Origin: Gammaproteobacteria bacterium
GTDB lineage: Bacteria; Pseudomonadota; Gammaproteobacteria; AKS1
Length of the DNA stretch: 64,000 bases
Assembly: GCA_027006175.1 (NCBI GenBank)
Contig: JALTKS010000079.1
Span: 81,515-145,514 of the forward strand
Direction: 5' to 3'
The stretch's first letter is position 1, and every line of letters starts with the position of its first letter. The notes below the pieces were generated by a model. That model had not been told where the DNA came from and did not search any database. It saw only the letters and a list, made by a program, of their open reading frames with translations. The translations under genes were made by a program, and so were the position numbers. Below, one piece after another: positions 30,007 through 41,549 of this stretch.

Positions 30007-32310
30007 TTGGCTCAAGTAAAACGTAAAAAATCAACAACACCCACTTCGCCACATACACAGCGTGGTTTGCGCGAAGGGACGCTGCTTGTCTTCATGGCTG
30101 TGAGTGTTTATCTCTTGCTCAGCTTGTTGAGTTACCAAACATCGGATCCGGGTTGGTCCCATACTGTCGATAGTGTCAATAAAATTCATAACATGGGGGG
30201 TATTACGGGCGCCTGGTTTGCGGATGTATTTCTTTATTTGTTTGGTCTCATGGCGTATTTGTTTCCAATAATGCTTGGCTATAGCGGTTGGTTGCTTTAC
30301 CGAGAAAAACCCAATGAAGCCTTTGATGCCTGGCATTTAGGTTTACGGGTAACAGGATTCCTGCTCACACTTATTGCGGGTGCAGGACTTGCGACATTAC
30401 ACGTACAGCAGCCCGATTTACAGCTGCCTTTAAATCCCGGTGGGATCCTGGGGCAAGTTGTTGGCAGTGGGCTTGAGAGTGCGTTTAGTTTTCTTGGTGC
30501 AACCTTATTGCAGTTGGCATTATTTCTTGCCGGAATAACCCTGTTTACCGGCTTGTCCTGGTTCTGGTTGATGGATGTAACCGGTAAATACAGCATCTTA
30601 CTGGTGTTTTATGTTCGTCAGCAGTTTGTCACTTTGCGTGAACATCTTGCTGGTCGCCGGGCACGTAAAGAACGCACTGCGACGGTGGAAATTGCCAAGC
30701 GTAAAACAAGTAAACGCAAACCACCGGTCATTGAAAAATCAATTGTTTTGCCTGAACCAAGCGCTCGCTCTGAACGAGAACGCCAGGTTCCCTTGTTTGA
30801 AACGGCCGATGACACGCCACTGCCACCAATTTCATTGCTAGATGAAGCCAAGCCAGATACAAAACGGATGTCGGATGAGTCACTGGAAGCGATGTCACAG
30901 TTAGTAGAAATTAAACTGCGTGACTTTGGTATCGAAGTGGAAGTGGTTGCGGTTCATCCTGGGCCGGTTATTACCCGGTTTGAATTACAACCAGCAGCAG
31001 GGGTTAAGGTTAGCCAAATCAGTAATCTTGCTAAAGATCTTGCACGTGCATTATCAACCATCAGTGTCCGTATTGTCGAAGTGATCCCGGGTAAATCCGT
31101 GATCGGACTTGAAGTTCCTAATGAAAATCGCGAAATTGTGCGTTTAAGTGAAATTATTAACTCACAAGAATACGACAGTAATAAATCAGGACTCTCAATT
31201 GCATTGGGTAAAGACATTGCCGGTTACCCTAAAGTCTATGACTTGGGAAAAATGCCGCATATGTTAGTAGCGGGTACAACCGGCTCGGGTAAGTCGGTTG
31301 CGATTAACGCGATGATTTTGAGTTTGCTATATAACGCCACACCACATGACGTGCGATTGATCATGGTCGATCCAAAAATGTTGGAGTTATCAATTTACGA
31401 AGGCATTCCGCACTTGCTTACACCGGTTGTGACTGACATGAAAGATGCCGCAAATGCCTTACGTTGGTGTGTTGCCGAAATGGAACGACGTTATAAACTA
31501 ATGGCAGCATTGGGTGTACGGCATTTAAACAGTTATAACAAAAAGATTAAAGAAGCCGATGAAAAAGGGGAGCCTATTCCTGATCCTACGTTCAAACCGG
31601 AGGAAGGGCTGGAAGAGACACCGCCGAACCTGGAGCACTTACCGTTTATTGTCATTATTATTGACGAACTTGCTGACATGATGATGATTGTGGGTAAAAA
31701 AGTTGATGAATTGATTGCACGGCTGGCGCAGAAGGCACGGGCATCGGGTATTCACCTGATTCTAGCCACACAGCGTCCTTCAGTGGATGTGATTACCGGT
31801 TTAATTAAAGCCAATATACCAACACGCATTGCCTTTCAGGTATCCAGTAAAATTGATTCAAGAACTATTCTTGATCAAGGTGGCGCTGAACAACTCCTGG
31901 GGCATGGTGATATGCTTTACATGGCGCCCGGTAGTGGTGTGCCAACGCGTATTCATGGTGCCTTTGTTTCTGATGAAGAAGTCCATAAAGTAGTTGCGAA
32001 TCTGAAAGGTAAAGGTGAGCCAGAATATCTTGATGACATTATTAGTGATACCAGCGGTGATGGCGTGCCCGGGATGCCGGGTGGTGATAGTGAGGTAGCC
32101 TCGAGTGAGGAAATGGATCCGCTCTACGACCAAGCAGTAGCATTAATTACCGAATCACGTCGCGCCTCCATTTCAGGTTTACAACGCCGACTTAAAATTG
32201 GTTATAACCGAGCCGCACGAATGATTGAAGAGATGGAACGTGCGGGTGTTGTCAGTGAAGTTCAAAGTAACGGGATGAGAGAAGTGGTGGCACCACCGCC
32301 TCCACAATAG
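30007..32310 (+). CDS. ftsK: DNA translocase FtsK
   Basis: The 767-residue protein most likely starts at a TTG (MAQVKRKK). It has four membrane segments within the first ~190 residues and a short basic linker. The motor domain carries Walker [11 protein letters not shown] (about 423-432), [12 protein letters not shown] and [10 protein letters not shown]. The C-terminal gamma domain ([27 protein letters not shown]) binds KOPS-type DNA motifs. FtsK pumps DNA at the septum and activates XerCD at dif. The linker is far shorter than in E. coli FtsK (1329 residues), as in many other bacteria. The lolA gene starts six bases later. Confidence 0.95.
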   Translation: MAQVKRKKSTTPTSPHTQRGLREGTLLVFMAVSVYLLLSLLSYQTSDPGWSHTVDSVNKIHNMGGITGAWFADVFLYLFGLMAYLFPIMLGYSGWLLYREKPNEAFDAWHLGLRVTGFLLTLIAGAGLATLHVQQPDLQLPLNPGGILGQVVGSGLESAFSFLGATLLQLALFLAGITLFTGLSWFWLMDVTGKYSILLVFYVRQQFVTLREHLAGRRARKERTATVEIAKRKTSKRKPPVIEKSIVLPEPSARSERERQVPLFETADDTPLPPISLLDEAKPDTKRMSDESLEAMSQLVEIKLRDFGIEVEVVAVHPGPVITRFELQPAAGVKVSQISNLAKDLARALSTISVRIVEVIPGKSVIGLEVPNENREIVRLSEIINSQEYDSNKSGLSIALGKDIAGYPKVYDLGKMPHMLVAGTTGSGKSVAINAMILSLLYNATPHDVRLIMVDPKMLELSIYEGIPHLLTPVVTDMKDAANALRWCVAEMERRYKLMAALGVRHLNSYNKKIKEADEKGEPIPDPTFKPEEGLEETPPNLEHLPFIVIIIDELADMMMIVGKKVDELIARLAQKARASGIHLILATQRPSVDVITGLIKANIPTRIAFQVSSKIDSRTILDQGGAEQLLGHGDMLYMAPGSGVPTRIHGAFVSDEEVHKVVANLKGKGEPEYLDDIISDTSGDGVPGMPGGDSEVASSEEMDPLYDQAVALITESRRASISGLQRRLKIGYNRAARMIEEMERAGVVSEVQSNGMREVVAPPPPQ

Positions 32311-32316
32311 TTAACT

Positions 32317-32931
32317 ATGTATAAATTTATTATATTTTTTTTGATGTTCCTGATTTCGAGTGCCGTGAGTGCTGGTGCAGGCAAACAACGTCTTAATGAC
32401 TTTTTTTCAGAGGTGTCATCTGTACGTGCTGATTTTAAACAGCAAGTATTGGGGAATGATAAAAAAACCATACAAGAAACCAGCGGACAAATGTTATTGC
32501 TACGTCCCGGGCGGTTTCGCTGGGATTATAAAAAACCTTATGAACAACAAATTATTTCAGATGGTAAAAAAGTCTGGTTATATGATGTCGATCTGGAGCA
32601 GGTAACTGTTAAAAAGGTTGATAAAGTACTTGGCTCAACGCCCGCTTTATTGTTGAGCAGTGATACGCCTCTTGAAGAAAACTTTACGATTAACGAATTA
32701 GGTGAAGAGCAAAACCTTCAATGGGTTGAGTTACTGCCGTTGCAAAAAGAATCAGGCTTTGAAAGATTAGTACTCGCCTTTGATGAAAAAAATCTTGTTA
32801 GCATGGAATTGCATGATGCTTTTGGTCAGCTAACACGGTTGTTATTTAGCCATGTTGAACGTAATCCCGTTATTGATCCTGAAAAGTTTAACTTTATCCC
32901 ACCTAAAGATGTTGATGTTATTGGTGAGTAA
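32317..32931 (+). CDS. lolA: Outer-membrane lipoprotein carrier protein LolA
   Basis: The 204-residue protein has a signal peptide (IIFFLMFLISSAVSA) and the LolA core: RLNDFFSEVSSVRADFKQQV and the FRWDYKKPYEQQIISDGKKVWLYD block. LolA carries lipoproteins across the periplasm from LolCDE to LolB. It follows ftsK by six bases and precedes rarA, the conserved ftsK-lolA-rarA-serS order of Gammaproteobacteria. Confidence 0.94.
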   Translation: MYKFIIFFLMFLISSAVSAGAGKQRLNDFFSEVSSVRADFKQQVLGNDKKTIQETSGQMLLLRPGRFRWDYKKPYEQQIISDGKKVWLYDVDLEQVTVKKVDKVLGSTPALLLSSDTPLEENFTINELGEEQNLQWVELLPLQKESGFERLVLAFDEKNLVSMELHDAFGQLTRLLFSHVERNPVIDPEKFNFIPPKDVDVIGE

Positions 32932-32946
32932 ACCAGATTTAATTTA

Positions 32947-34302
32947 ATGCAAAATAATAAAACTGATTTGTTTGCAGATAATCTGGCTAATACAGGCCAG
33001 CCGCTGGCTGACCGTTTGCGACCAACAGATTTAGTTACCTTCCATGGTCAAACCCATTTACTCGCAAAAGATAAGCCGCTGCGTATTGTCATCGAGTCGG
33101 GCAAGCTTCATTCAATGTTATTCTGGGGGCCACCCGGTACAGGTAAAACCACATTAGCCAGAATGATTGCTAATAACTGTGGTGCGCAATTTATTAGTTT
33201 GTCGGCAGTGCTATCGGGGGTAAAAGAAATCCGTGAAGCCGTATCACAGGCAAAGCAGAGTCAGGCTAACGGCAGGCAAACGGTTTTATTTGTTGATGAG
33301 GTTCATCGGTTTAATAAATCACAACAAGATGCCTTTTTGCCTTATGTTGAAGACGGCACGTTTATTTTTATTGGTGCAACCACAGAAAACCCTTCATTTG
33401 AATTAAATAATGCCTTGCTGTCCCGTTCGCGGGTATATGTTCTTAAGCATCTTGATGTCACTGAGTTACTGACGATTCTTCAACGTGGTTTACATGATAA
33501 TGAGCTTGGTTTAGGTGATAGCGATTTACAGGTGAGTGACGAGCAGCTTAAACAACTTGCACAAGCTGCCGATGGCGATGCGCGGCGCGCTTTAAATTTA
33601 TTAGATATTTTAGCTTCTCTGGCACAGGCAGAGGGAAGCAAAGCAATATCTGATCAGTTGGTGGCTGAAGTAATAAAAGGCGGTGTGCGGCGGTTTGATA
33701 AAGGTGGTGAGGCTTTTTATGATCAGATTTCCGCATTACATAAATCTGTTCGTGGCTCGGCTGTTGATGCCGCGCTTTACTGGTTAGCCAGAATGCTGGA
33801 TGGTGGCTGTGATCCTTTATACATAGCCCGGCGAGTGGTACGCATGGCATCAGAAGATATTGGCAATGCCGATCCTCGCGCTTTATCCATTTCATTGACC
33901 ACATGGGATGTGCTCGAACGATTAGGCAGCCCCGAGGGTGAACTGGCATTGGCACAAGCGATTAGTTATTTGGCGATCGCACCCAAAAGTAATGCCGTTT
34001 ATAAAGCATTCAACCAGGTGATGTCGGATGTCAAACAATCAAACAGTTTTGATGTCCCACTGCATTTACGTAATGCGCCCACCAAATTAATGAGTGACCT
34101 GGATTACGGTAAAGAATACCGTTATGCACATGATGAGCCGGAAGGCTATGCGGCGGGTGAAGATTATTTCCCAGACAATATGTCTGCAACCCAGTATTAT
34201 CATCCGGTCAGACGTGGTCTTGAAGATAAAATTGCTGATAAGCTTGAACGTTTACGGCAAGCTGATGACGATTACAAAAACAAACAGCGGGATAAGTCAT
34301 GA
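32947..34302 (+). CDS. rarA: Replication-associated recombination protein A
   Basis: The 451-residue AAA+ protein has Walker [10 protein letters not shown] (about 60-68), Walker [16 protein letters not shown] and the sensor [12 protein letters not shown]. The C-terminal tetramerisation region ([23 protein letters not shown]-like stretches) is intact. RarA (MgsA) acts at stalled replication forks and resembles the clamp-loader ATPase. It overlaps crcB by four bases. Confidence 0.94.
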   Translation: MQNNKTDLFADNLANTGQPLADRLRPTDLVTFHGQTHLLAKDKPLRIVIESGKLHSMLFWGPPGTGKTTLARMIANNCGAQFISLSAVLSGVKEIREAVSQAKQSQANGRQTVLFVDEVHRFNKSQQDAFLPYVEDGTFIFIGATTENPSFELNNALLSRSRVYVLKHLDVTELLTILQRGLHDNELGLGDSDLQVSDEQLKQLAQAADGDARRALNLLDILASLAQAEGSKAISDQLVAEVIKGGVRRFDKGGEAFYDQISALHKSVRGSAVDAALYWLARMLDGGCDPLYIARRVVRMASEDIGNADPRALSISLTTWDVLERLGSPEGELALAQAISYLAIAPKSNAVYKAFNQVMSDVKQSNSFDVPLHLRNAPTKLMSDLDYGKEYRYAHDEPEGYAAGEDYFPDNMSATQYYHPVRRGLEDKIADKLERLRQADDDYKNKQRDKS

Positions 34303-34685
34303 TAAGCCAATTATTCATTATTGCAGCGGGCGGTGCAGTAGGCGCAATGTTACGTTTTCTCGTATCCAATGGTGTTTATGCGATAGCCGGTCGCGACTTC
34401 CCCTATGGTACTTTAACCGTGAACGTACTGGGGAGCTTGTTAATGGGTATTCTCTATGTCCTGCTGGTTGAGCGGGTCGCCTTTGCGGTAGAATGGCGCG
34501 CATTCCTGATGATTGGTGTGCTTGGTGCATTTACAACCTTCTCGACATTTTCAATTGAAACAATGTTGTTAATAGAATCGGGTGACCATACTCGAGCACT
34601 GCTTAATATGCTTGTGAGTGTTGTATTGTGTGTGATGGCAACATGGGCGGGTGTTGTGGGCTTTAGACAAATTTACGGAGCGTGA
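34299..34685 (+). CDS. crcB: Fluoride ion channel CrcB/Fluc
   Basis: The 128-residue protein has four hydrophobic helices and the family motifs GGAVGAMLRF, PYGTLTVNVLGS and GAFTTFSTFS. CrcB exports toxic fluoride as a dual-topology dimer. The gene overlaps rarA by four bases, leaving no space for a fluoride riboswitch, so expression probably follows the operon. The next gene is a DUF190 protein, a frequent CrcB neighbour. Confidence 0.93.
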   Translation: MISQLFIIAAGGAVGAMLRFLVSNGVYAIAGRDFPYGTLTVNVLGSLLMGILYVLLVERVAFAVEWRAFLMIGVLGAFTTFSTFSIETMLLIESGDHTRALLNMLVSVVLCVMATWAGVVGFRQIYGA

Positions 34686-34686
34686 A

Positions 34687-34989
34687 ATGAGTGAAACAGT
34701 CACAATGGTACGTATTTATCTGACCGAATCGGATGCCCAATTAAAACCATTGCTCGAACGATTACATGATGTCGAGAAAGTAAAAGGTGTTACGGCATTT
34801 AGAGGTATTGCCGGATTTGGTGCATCAGGTAAAATGCATTCCTCATCCTTACTAGACATGTCACTTGATCTTCCCGTGGTGGTTGAGTTTTTTGATAGCA
34901 CCGATAATGCCACGCGTATCATCGAACACTTGTCTGAACAAATGGGTGATGGGCGAATTGTGCATTGGACGGCACAAGTGAATACATAA
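34687..34989 (+). CDS. DUF190 family protein
   Basis: The ATG at 34687, two bases after crcB, is chosen because the ORF-track start lies inside crcB. The 100-residue protein matches DUF190, with MVRIYLTESDAQ at the start and GVTAFRGIAGFGASGKMHS in the middle. The fold resembles PII-like and ferredoxin-like small proteins. The family commonly sits next to crcB, so a regulatory or accessory role in fluoride resistance is plausible, but this is inference. Confidence 0.85.
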   Translation: MSETVTMVRIYLTESDAQLKPLLERLHDVEKVKGVTAFRGIAGFGASGKMHSSSLLDMSLDLPVVVEFFDSTDNATRIIEHLSEQMGDGRIVHWTAQVNT

Positions 34990-35018
34990 CTATTTATTTT
35001 AAATGATAACGAGATTAA

Positions 35019-36299
<1,281 letters not shown>

Positions 36300-36324
36300 C
36301 CCTATGAACAACAAGGCAATTACT

Positions 36325-36353
36325 TTGCCGGATGCCTGCAAGGCAGGTATAAT
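36325..36353 (+). promoter_or_regulatory. Sigma-70-type promoter for cysG
   Basis: A -35 TTGCCG at 36325-36330 and a perfect -10 TATAAT at 36348-36353 are separated by exactly 17 bases. They lie 50 bases upstream of the cysG start, within a region that also has a short CCTGC/GCAGG hairpin. Confidence 0.65.
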
Positions 36354-36403
36354 GCCGCGCCTGTTGATAATGCCATTATATTGATGGTCTGGATCTGAAA
36401 TTT

Positions 36404-37807
36404 ATGGATTTTCTACCTGTTTTCATGAACTTACAGCAACGTGACTGCCTTATTGTTGGCGGTGGCGAAGTTGCGACACGTAAAACATCATTATTACTTG
36501 ATGCGCATGCGAAGGTGATTGTTATTGCACCGTCACTTTCAAACACTATGACCGAATGGATGGAAAGTGGCCAAATAAGCCATGAGGCGCGTGATTTTAC
36601 CGCTGACGATGTACAAGGTAAGTCATTAGTGATTGCGGCAACAGATGATGAGGCGGTCAATCAGGCGGTTCACACGGCGGCAACGGCGGTGAATATTCCG
36701 GTTAATGTGGTGGATAGCCCCGATTTATGCACGTTTATCATGCCATCCATTGTTGATCGCTCACCAGTGATAGCCGCCATTTCAACGGGTGGAGCCTCGC
36801 CGGTATTGGCGAGAATGATTCGTTCACGCCTGGAAAGTTTATTACCAAGCGCATACGGTCGATTAGCTAAAATGACCGCTGATTTTCGTGATCGCGTTAA
36901 AACACGTTTTACAAATCCAACTGATCGCCGTCTTTTCTGGGAACGCGTCTTACAAGGACCCGCCGCTGAAATGGTATTTGCGGGCCGCGATAGTGATGCA
37001 GAAATAGAAATTGAGAAATCACTGAACGCGCCGGATGCAGAGCAAGCCAGGAATATTGGCGAAGTGTATCTTATTGGTGCCGGTCCCGGTGATCCTGATT
37101 TGCTAACATTCAGAGCCCTTCGCTTGATGCAACAGGCTGATGTGGTGGTGCATGATCGTCTTGTTTCACAGCAAGTGATCGACTTGGCTCGACGTGATGC
37201 AGAACGTATTTATGTTGGTAAAGAGCGTGCGAATCATGCTGTTCCTCAAGAAGATATTAATCACTTACTGGTACGTTTAGCCAATGAAGGTAAACGTGTG
37301 TGCCGATTAAAAGGCGGTGATCCTTTTATCTTCGGTCGAGGTGGTGAAGAAATTGATACGTTAGTGGAAGAGGGTGTTTCTTTTCAGGTTGTACCCGGTA
37401 TTACCGCCGCATCTGGCGCTTCTTCTTACACGGGTATTCCATTAACACATCGTGATTATTCGCAATCAGTCGTATTTGCAACCGGCCATTTAAAAAATGG
37501 CATGATGGATATCAACTGGCCAGGACTGGTTCAGCCTAATCAAACGCTGGTTTTTTATATGGGCCTCGTGGGTGTTAAAACAATTTGTAAAGAACTGATT
37601 GCACATGGTATGTCAAAAGATATGCCGATGGCATTAGTTCAAAAGGCAACAACACCCGAGCAACGCCTCTTTACCGGCACACTTGAAAACATGCCTGATA
37701 TTGTTGAAAGAGAAGAAATTAAACCGCCGACACTTATTATTGTTGGTGAAGTAGTGAAGCTACATGAGAAGTTGAATTGGTATAGCGAGAACAGCGATAT
37801 TAGTTAG
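36404..37807 (+). CDS. cysG: Sirohaem synthase (fused precorrin-2 dehydrogenase and uroporphyrinogen methyltransferase)
   Basis: The 467-residue protein has both CysG halves. The N-terminal NAD-dependent dehydrogenase/ferrochelatase has a Rossmann motif (VGGGEVATRKTSLLL). The C-terminal SAM methyltransferase has LIGAGPGDPDLLTFRA, KGGDPFIFGRGGEE and a VPGITAASG block. It converts uroporphyrinogen III to sirohaem. In this genome sirohaem is needed by NirB at the window start and, after amidation by DsrN, by DsrAB. It has its own promoter. It overlaps the convergent REC-EAL gene by eight bases. Confidence 0.95.
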   Translation: MDFLPVFMNLQQRDCLIVGGGEVATRKTSLLLDAHAKVIVIAPSLSNTMTEWMESGQISHEARDFTADDVQGKSLVIAATDDEAVNQAVHTAATAVNIPVNVVDSPDLCTFIMPSIVDRSPVIAAISTGGASPVLARMIRSRLESLLPSAYGRLAKMTADFRDRVKTRFTNPTDRRLFWERVLQGPAAEMVFAGRDSDAEIEIEKSLNAPDAEQARNIGEVYLIGAGPGDPDLLTFRALRLMQQADVVVHDRLVSQQVIDLARRDAERIYVGKERANHAVPQEDINHLLVRLANEGKRVCRLKGGDPFIFGRGGEEIDTLVEEGVSFQVVPGITAASGASSYTGIPLTHRDYSQSVVFATGHLKNGMMDINWPGLVQPNQTLVFYMGLVGVKTICKELIAHGMSKDMPMALVQKATTPEQRLFTGTLENMPDIVEREEIKPPTLIIVGEVVKLHEKLNWYSENSDIS

Positions 37808-39893
37808 TATTCTGATTTAACTTCGTGTTGCTGGAAAAGGTAGCAACAAAATCACTAAATTTTATGGCGGGAAGTGGTTGGCTGAAATAATAGCCTTGAA
37901 TATTATCGCAGCCATGTGCAAGTAACATATCCAGTTGGGCTGCATTTTCAACACCTTCTGCGATGACATTCATGCCAAGGCTTTTTGACATGGCAATAAT
38001 CGTTTTTACCATGACGCCCTGGCTATCACCCTCTATTTCAACAATAAAGCTTCGATCTATTTTAATGGTATCAATAGGAAATGTTTGTAATTGACTCAGT
38101 GAAGAGTAGCCCGTACCAAAATCATCCATAGAAATAGAGACACCTAATTCTCTGAATTCTTTAAGAACACTAATGATGTCGGCGGTTTTTGTTGCCGCCA
38201 TGCTTTCTGTGATTTCAATATCGAGTTGTGTGGCAGGTAGTCCTGTTTTCGTAAGAATATCTTTTATATTCGTGATGATATTATGATCAATAAACTGTCT
38301 TATTGACAAGTTAACACTGAGTACGAAGTCACCAACACCCTGAACACTCCATTCCCTGGTTTGCGCACAGGCTTGTTCAATGATAGATGTGCTTAAATCA
38401 ATAATAAGCCCTGTTTTCTCCGCAATATCAATAAAATGATACGGTGCAACCAGTCCTTTCGTTGGATGCACCCAACGGGCGAGTGCTTCAAAGCCGGTTA
38501 TAGTACCTGTTTGTGCATTGATCTTGGCTTGATAATAGGGAATAAATTCGCCGCGCTTGATTCCTTTACGCATATCGTTTTCGATATCGAGTCTTTCCTG
38601 TGCTTCACGGTTGGATTGTTCATTATAAAACAGATACCGACCACCACCCTGTTTTGAGGCATTCAGCATAGCATTTTCAGCACCTAATATGGTAGATTCG
38701 GCGGTACTGTTATCAATGGGGTAAATTGAAATACCAATACTGACAGTGACAAAAATATCATGGGTGTCAATAGAAAAAGGTTTAATTGTTAAATCTGTAA
38801 TCGCCTTGGTCATATTGGTAACATGACTAAGATCGCTGAAATTACTCGACATAATGGCAAAGGTGCTGTCGTTGAATCGAGATAATACAATAGAATCTGA
38901 TTCCAGCTTTTTTAAACGACTGGAAAAAGAGATTAGCACTGTTTCGGTTGCCTTGTAACCCAGTGACTCTGACAAGCTTCTAAGATTGTCCAGCGTTAGC
39001 ATATAGATAACAATGGCATTTTTATTATTCACGGTATTCTTTATTACCTTGTCTGTAAATAATTGCCGGTTAGGTAAGTCTGTTAATAAATCATAATGAT
39101 TTTGATGATGAATAATCGCTTGTGTTGATCGTAATTCTGTAATGTCTTGAACTGTGCCAATTATTTTTAAGGCATGACCTGAACGGTCTTTGATAATGTC
39201 AGCATGTTGCAGTACAAATAACTCTGTTCCATCTCGACAAATAACGCTGTGTTCTAGTTGATAACCAACACCTTTAATCATGGCATCGACAATGTGGGCC
39301 CTCACTGATTCTTTTGCTTCGGGGTGAGCGTATTCAACCAGAGCATCCAGGTGGGGGACTTTTTCTCCTGGTGGTAATCGGAGCAAGTGTAATAGCTCAT
39401 CAGAGCATGACAGCTCATTATCATCAATAGATAATTCCCATGAGCCAAGTTTTGCAACTTTCTGAGCCTGAGATAGACGGCTTCTCTGGTTTTGAAGTTC
39501 ATCATGCATGCTTCTTGCATTGAGCGCATATTGAACGCGTTGTTCGAAAAGAGCCCAATTGATAGGTTTGCTAATAAAATCGGTCGCACCGGCATCGAGT
39601 GACGCACGAACGGATTCTACGTCATCAAGACCGGTCAGCATAATGATAGGTAGCTCAAGAAAATTCTCTTTTTCACGTATTGTGCGGCATGCTGTGTAGC
39701 CATCAACTTCCGGCATCATGACATCCATTAAGATAATATGTGGATTTACGTCATCAAACAATTCGATGGCTTCAGCACCATTTGATGCTTCAAATATTCG
39801 ATAACCGGAATTACTCAGGATTTTTCTTACCAGATGGCGTGTAACATGGTCATCATCAACGATAAAAATTCTTGTCTGATCATTAGTCAGCAT
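37800..39893 (-). CDS. REC-PAS-GGDEF-EAL protein, probable c-di-GMP phosphodiesterase
   Basis: The 697-residue protein has an N-terminal receiver domain with phospho-acceptor Asp in PHIILMDVMMPEVDG (about residue 57). A PAS domain (about 145-255), a GGDEF-like domain (about 262-425) and an EAL domain (about 437-680) follow. The GGDEF signature is lost: the position reads SRFNDSTFA, so cyclase activity is unlikely. The EAL domain keeps GFEALARW, DDFGTGYSSL, KIDRSF and EGVE, so c-di-GMP hydrolysis is expected. The Hpt gene immediately upstream (four bases) suggests that a phosphorelay feeds the receiver domain. Confidence 0.88.
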   Translation of the reverse strand: MLTNDQTRIFIVDDDHVTRHLVRKILSNSGYRIFEASNGAEAIELFDDVNPHIILMDVMMPEVDGYTACRTIREKENFLELPIIMLTGLDDVESVRASLDAGATDFISKPINWALFEQRVQYALNARSMHDELQNQRSRLSQAQKVAKLGSWELSIDDNELSCSDELLHLLRLPPGEKVPHLDALVEYAHPEAKESVRAHIVDAMIKGVGYQLEHSVICRDGTELFVLQHADIIKDRSGHALKIIGTVQDITELRSTQAIIHHQNHYDLLTDLPNRQLFTDKVIKNTVNNKNAIVIYMLTLDNLRSLSESLGYKATETVLISFSSRLKKLESDSIVLSRFNDSTFAIMSSNFSDLSHVTNMTKAITDLTIKPFSIDTHDIFVTVSIGISIYPIDNSTAESTILGAENAMLNASKQGGGRYLFYNEQSNREAQERLDIENDMRKGIKRGEFIPYYQAKINAQTGTITGFEALARWVHPTKGLVAPYHFIDIAEKTGLIIDLSTSIIEQACAQTREWSVQGVGDFVLSVNLSIRQFIDHNIITNIKDILTKTGLPATQLDIEITESMAATKTADIISVLKEFRELGVSISMDDFGTGYSSLSQLQTFPIDTIKIDRSFIVEIEGDSQGVMVKTIIAMSKSLGMNVIAEGVENAAQLDMLLAHGCDNIQGYYFSQPLPAIKFSDFVATFSSNTKLNQNTN

Positions 39894-39896
39894 AAA

Positions 39897-40256
39897 TCAT
39901 GATTCTTCTTTCATAGCAGAAAGAACGATCTCAAACTCTTCTTGAATCAGCGTCACTTGTTCATTTAGATCGGTAATCTCATTTTTTCTTGCCTGTTGCT
40001 CAAGATACTCAAGCTTTTTGTAAAGTTTAGTAAAACCAAAGCTACCGCTACTTGATTTTAGTGTATGGGCTATTTTAAAAATACTGTCGACATCATTAGT
40101 CATAGTGGCTGTTTTCAGCGCATCAAACTTAACGGGGAAGTCACTGGTAAAGTCATTGACCAGTTCTAAGTAACTATCGCCAAGTAGCTCTTTCAATGGA
40201 GATGCAACGGCATCATCGATGCTGGGAAGTTCTGTAAAGAGGTAATCACTGCTCAT
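39897..40256 (-). CDS. Hpt-domain phosphotransfer protein
   Basis: The ATG at 40256 (MSSDYLFTEL) is preferred because the upstream ORF extension is low-complexity and unlike the domain; no strong ribosome-binding site marks either start. The ~119-residue product is an Hpt four-helix bundle with the signature AHTLKSSSGSFGF, in which His is the phosphorylation site. It ends four bases before the REC-PAS-GGDEF-EAL gene. The likely role is to hand phosphate from an unknown kinase to that receiver. Confidence 0.75.
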   Translation of the reverse strand: MSSDYLFTELPSIDDAVASPLKELLGDSYLELVNDFTSDFPVKFDALKTATMTNDVDSIFKIAHTLKSSSGSFGFTKLYKKLEYLEQQARKNEITDLNEQVTLIQEEFEIVLSAMKEES

Positions 40257-40394
40257 ATAGCTAGACCATGTATAACGGTTAGTATTATTTACTCTTGTGT
40301 TATCGACATAAGTGTCTCGCTTATAAGCAATTCTGTAAATAGCTCGACTGAATTTCAGTGAGCGAATTAACAAATATTAACATAAAACAATCGC

Positions 40395-40853
40395 TTATCT
40401 TTCTTGCTCAGGTCTAAGAACGCTTCTAAAATAGTCATCAGCTGAATCAATATCAACAGTTTTATTGTTGTTATCGACTAAGGCCTGTTCATAATCATTC
40501 CAGCCTCTCAAGCCGGTCTTGAGTGAAGCAACATTGTTATAGCCTAATTCCTGCATTCTTGCAGCAGCGAGCACACTTCGATTGCCTGAGCGGCAAATAA
40601 CGATGATTTCTTGATCTCTTGCGTCAGCCAGTTCCGGAATGGTTTCTTCGTAGTTAAATTCACAGGCTGTTTCCAGAATGCCGCGTGGCACGAGTAATGA
40701 ATCCTTTATGTGCATGGCATCATATTCATAAGGTTCTCTGATATCGATGAGCATCGGTAATGAATCTGATTCCAGTTTCTCTTCCAGATCCCAGGGCATG
40801 ATTTCAGTGATTGTTTTAGCTGTTGCTTCGACTATTTGCATAAATGTTTTCAT
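40395..40853 (-). CDS. Rhodanese-domain sulfurtransferase
   Basis: The 152-residue cytoplasmic protein is a single rhodanese domain with the substrate loop motif MLIDIREPYEYDAMHI. The active-site loop is VICRSGNRS (Cys at about residue 101), and the LKTGLRGWNDY end is conserved. The loop length fits a sulfur-specific rhodanese carrying a persulfide. It lies between a NarL-like regulator and an Hpt gene, and the dsr operon is just upstream on the same strand. A role in sulfane-sulfur handling or sensing for Dsr is plausible but inferred. Confidence 0.85.
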   Translation of the reverse strand: MKTFMQIVEATAKTITEIMPWDLEEKLESDSLPMLIDIREPYEYDAMHIKDSLLVPRGILETACEFNYEETIPELADARDQEIIVICRSGNRSVLAAARMQELGYNNVASLKTGLRGWNDYEQALVDNNNKTVDIDSADDYFRSVLRPEQER

Positions 40854-40877
40854 TATCGTTGAATTTCCTGAATAGAG

Positions 40878-41525
40878 TTATATACGCATGCCATGTTCAA
40901 CGGCGATGACGGCCGCTTCAACACGAGAATGTACACCGAGTTTTCTCAAGATGGCTTTGACATGCAGTTTGACAGTGCCATCTGAAATACCAAGCTGGCG
41001 AGCAATCACTTTATTACTTTCACCTTCAGCAATATGTGCAAGAATTTCCTGTTCACGAGGTGTCAGTTCGGAAAGTGGTGTTGCAGGCTCAATGGTATCC
41101 TGTTTCGAGGGTTTACCTTGAATGATATTGGTGAGTGACGCAATCAGTTCCTTTGCGACAACATTTTGACCGGTCATGGCGTCGTTCAGTGCGGGAATGA
41201 GTTCATCCGGATCCATATCTTTGAGTAGGTAGCCTTGAGCGCCTTCACGTAAAGCACGGGCTAAATCTTCCTCATCACGAGACATGCTTAGCATTAGAAC
41301 AGGAATCTCAATACCATCTGCTTTGAGTTTTTCCAGTGTTTCAAGTCCAGTCATCCCCGGCATTTTTATATCGAGTAAAATAATATCGGGTGACTCATCT
41401 TTAGCGAGTTGAATACCTTGTTCCCCATTGCCAGCCGATCCAACCACTTCAATACCACGACTTTGTAGTAGTTCTTCCAGGCCTTTTCTAACAAGGGCAT
41501 GATCATCAATTAATAGAACGCGCAA
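40878..41525 (-). CDS. NarL-type response regulator
   Basis: The 215-residue protein has a receiver domain with phospho-Asp in SPDIILLDIKMPGMTG (about residue 54). A LuxR-type HTH follows: LTPREQEILAHIAEG, then GTVKLHVKAILRKLGVHSRVEAAV. The HTH is strikingly like NarL/NarP. It pairs with the NarX-like kinase 24 bases upstream. Its likely targets are unknown; nitrate or redox control of the nearby dsr and nirB-nasA genes is a reasonable hypothesis. Confidence 0.85.
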   Translation of the reverse strand: MRVLLIDDHALVRKGLEELLQSRGIEVVGSAGNGEQGIQLAKDESPDIILLDIKMPGMTGLETLEKLKADGIEIPVLMLSMSRDEEDLARALREGAQGYLLKDMDPDELIPALNDAMTGQNVVAKELIASLTNIIQGKPSKQDTIEPATPLSELTPREQEILAHIAEGESNKVIARQLGISDGTVKLHVKAILRKLGVHSRVEAAVIAVEHGMRI

Positions 41526-41549
41526 AATAGAACTCCGATTTAAATCTGG

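Noticed and set aside
34270-34300. Fluoride riboswitch for crcB
   Set aside because: crcB overlaps rarA by four bases and no riboswitch-like fold is visible in the coding sequence upstream.
37800-39893. Diguanylate cyclase activity for the GGDEF domain
   Set aside because: The signature position reads RFNDSTF instead of GGDEF, so catalysis is unlikely; only the EAL domain appears active.
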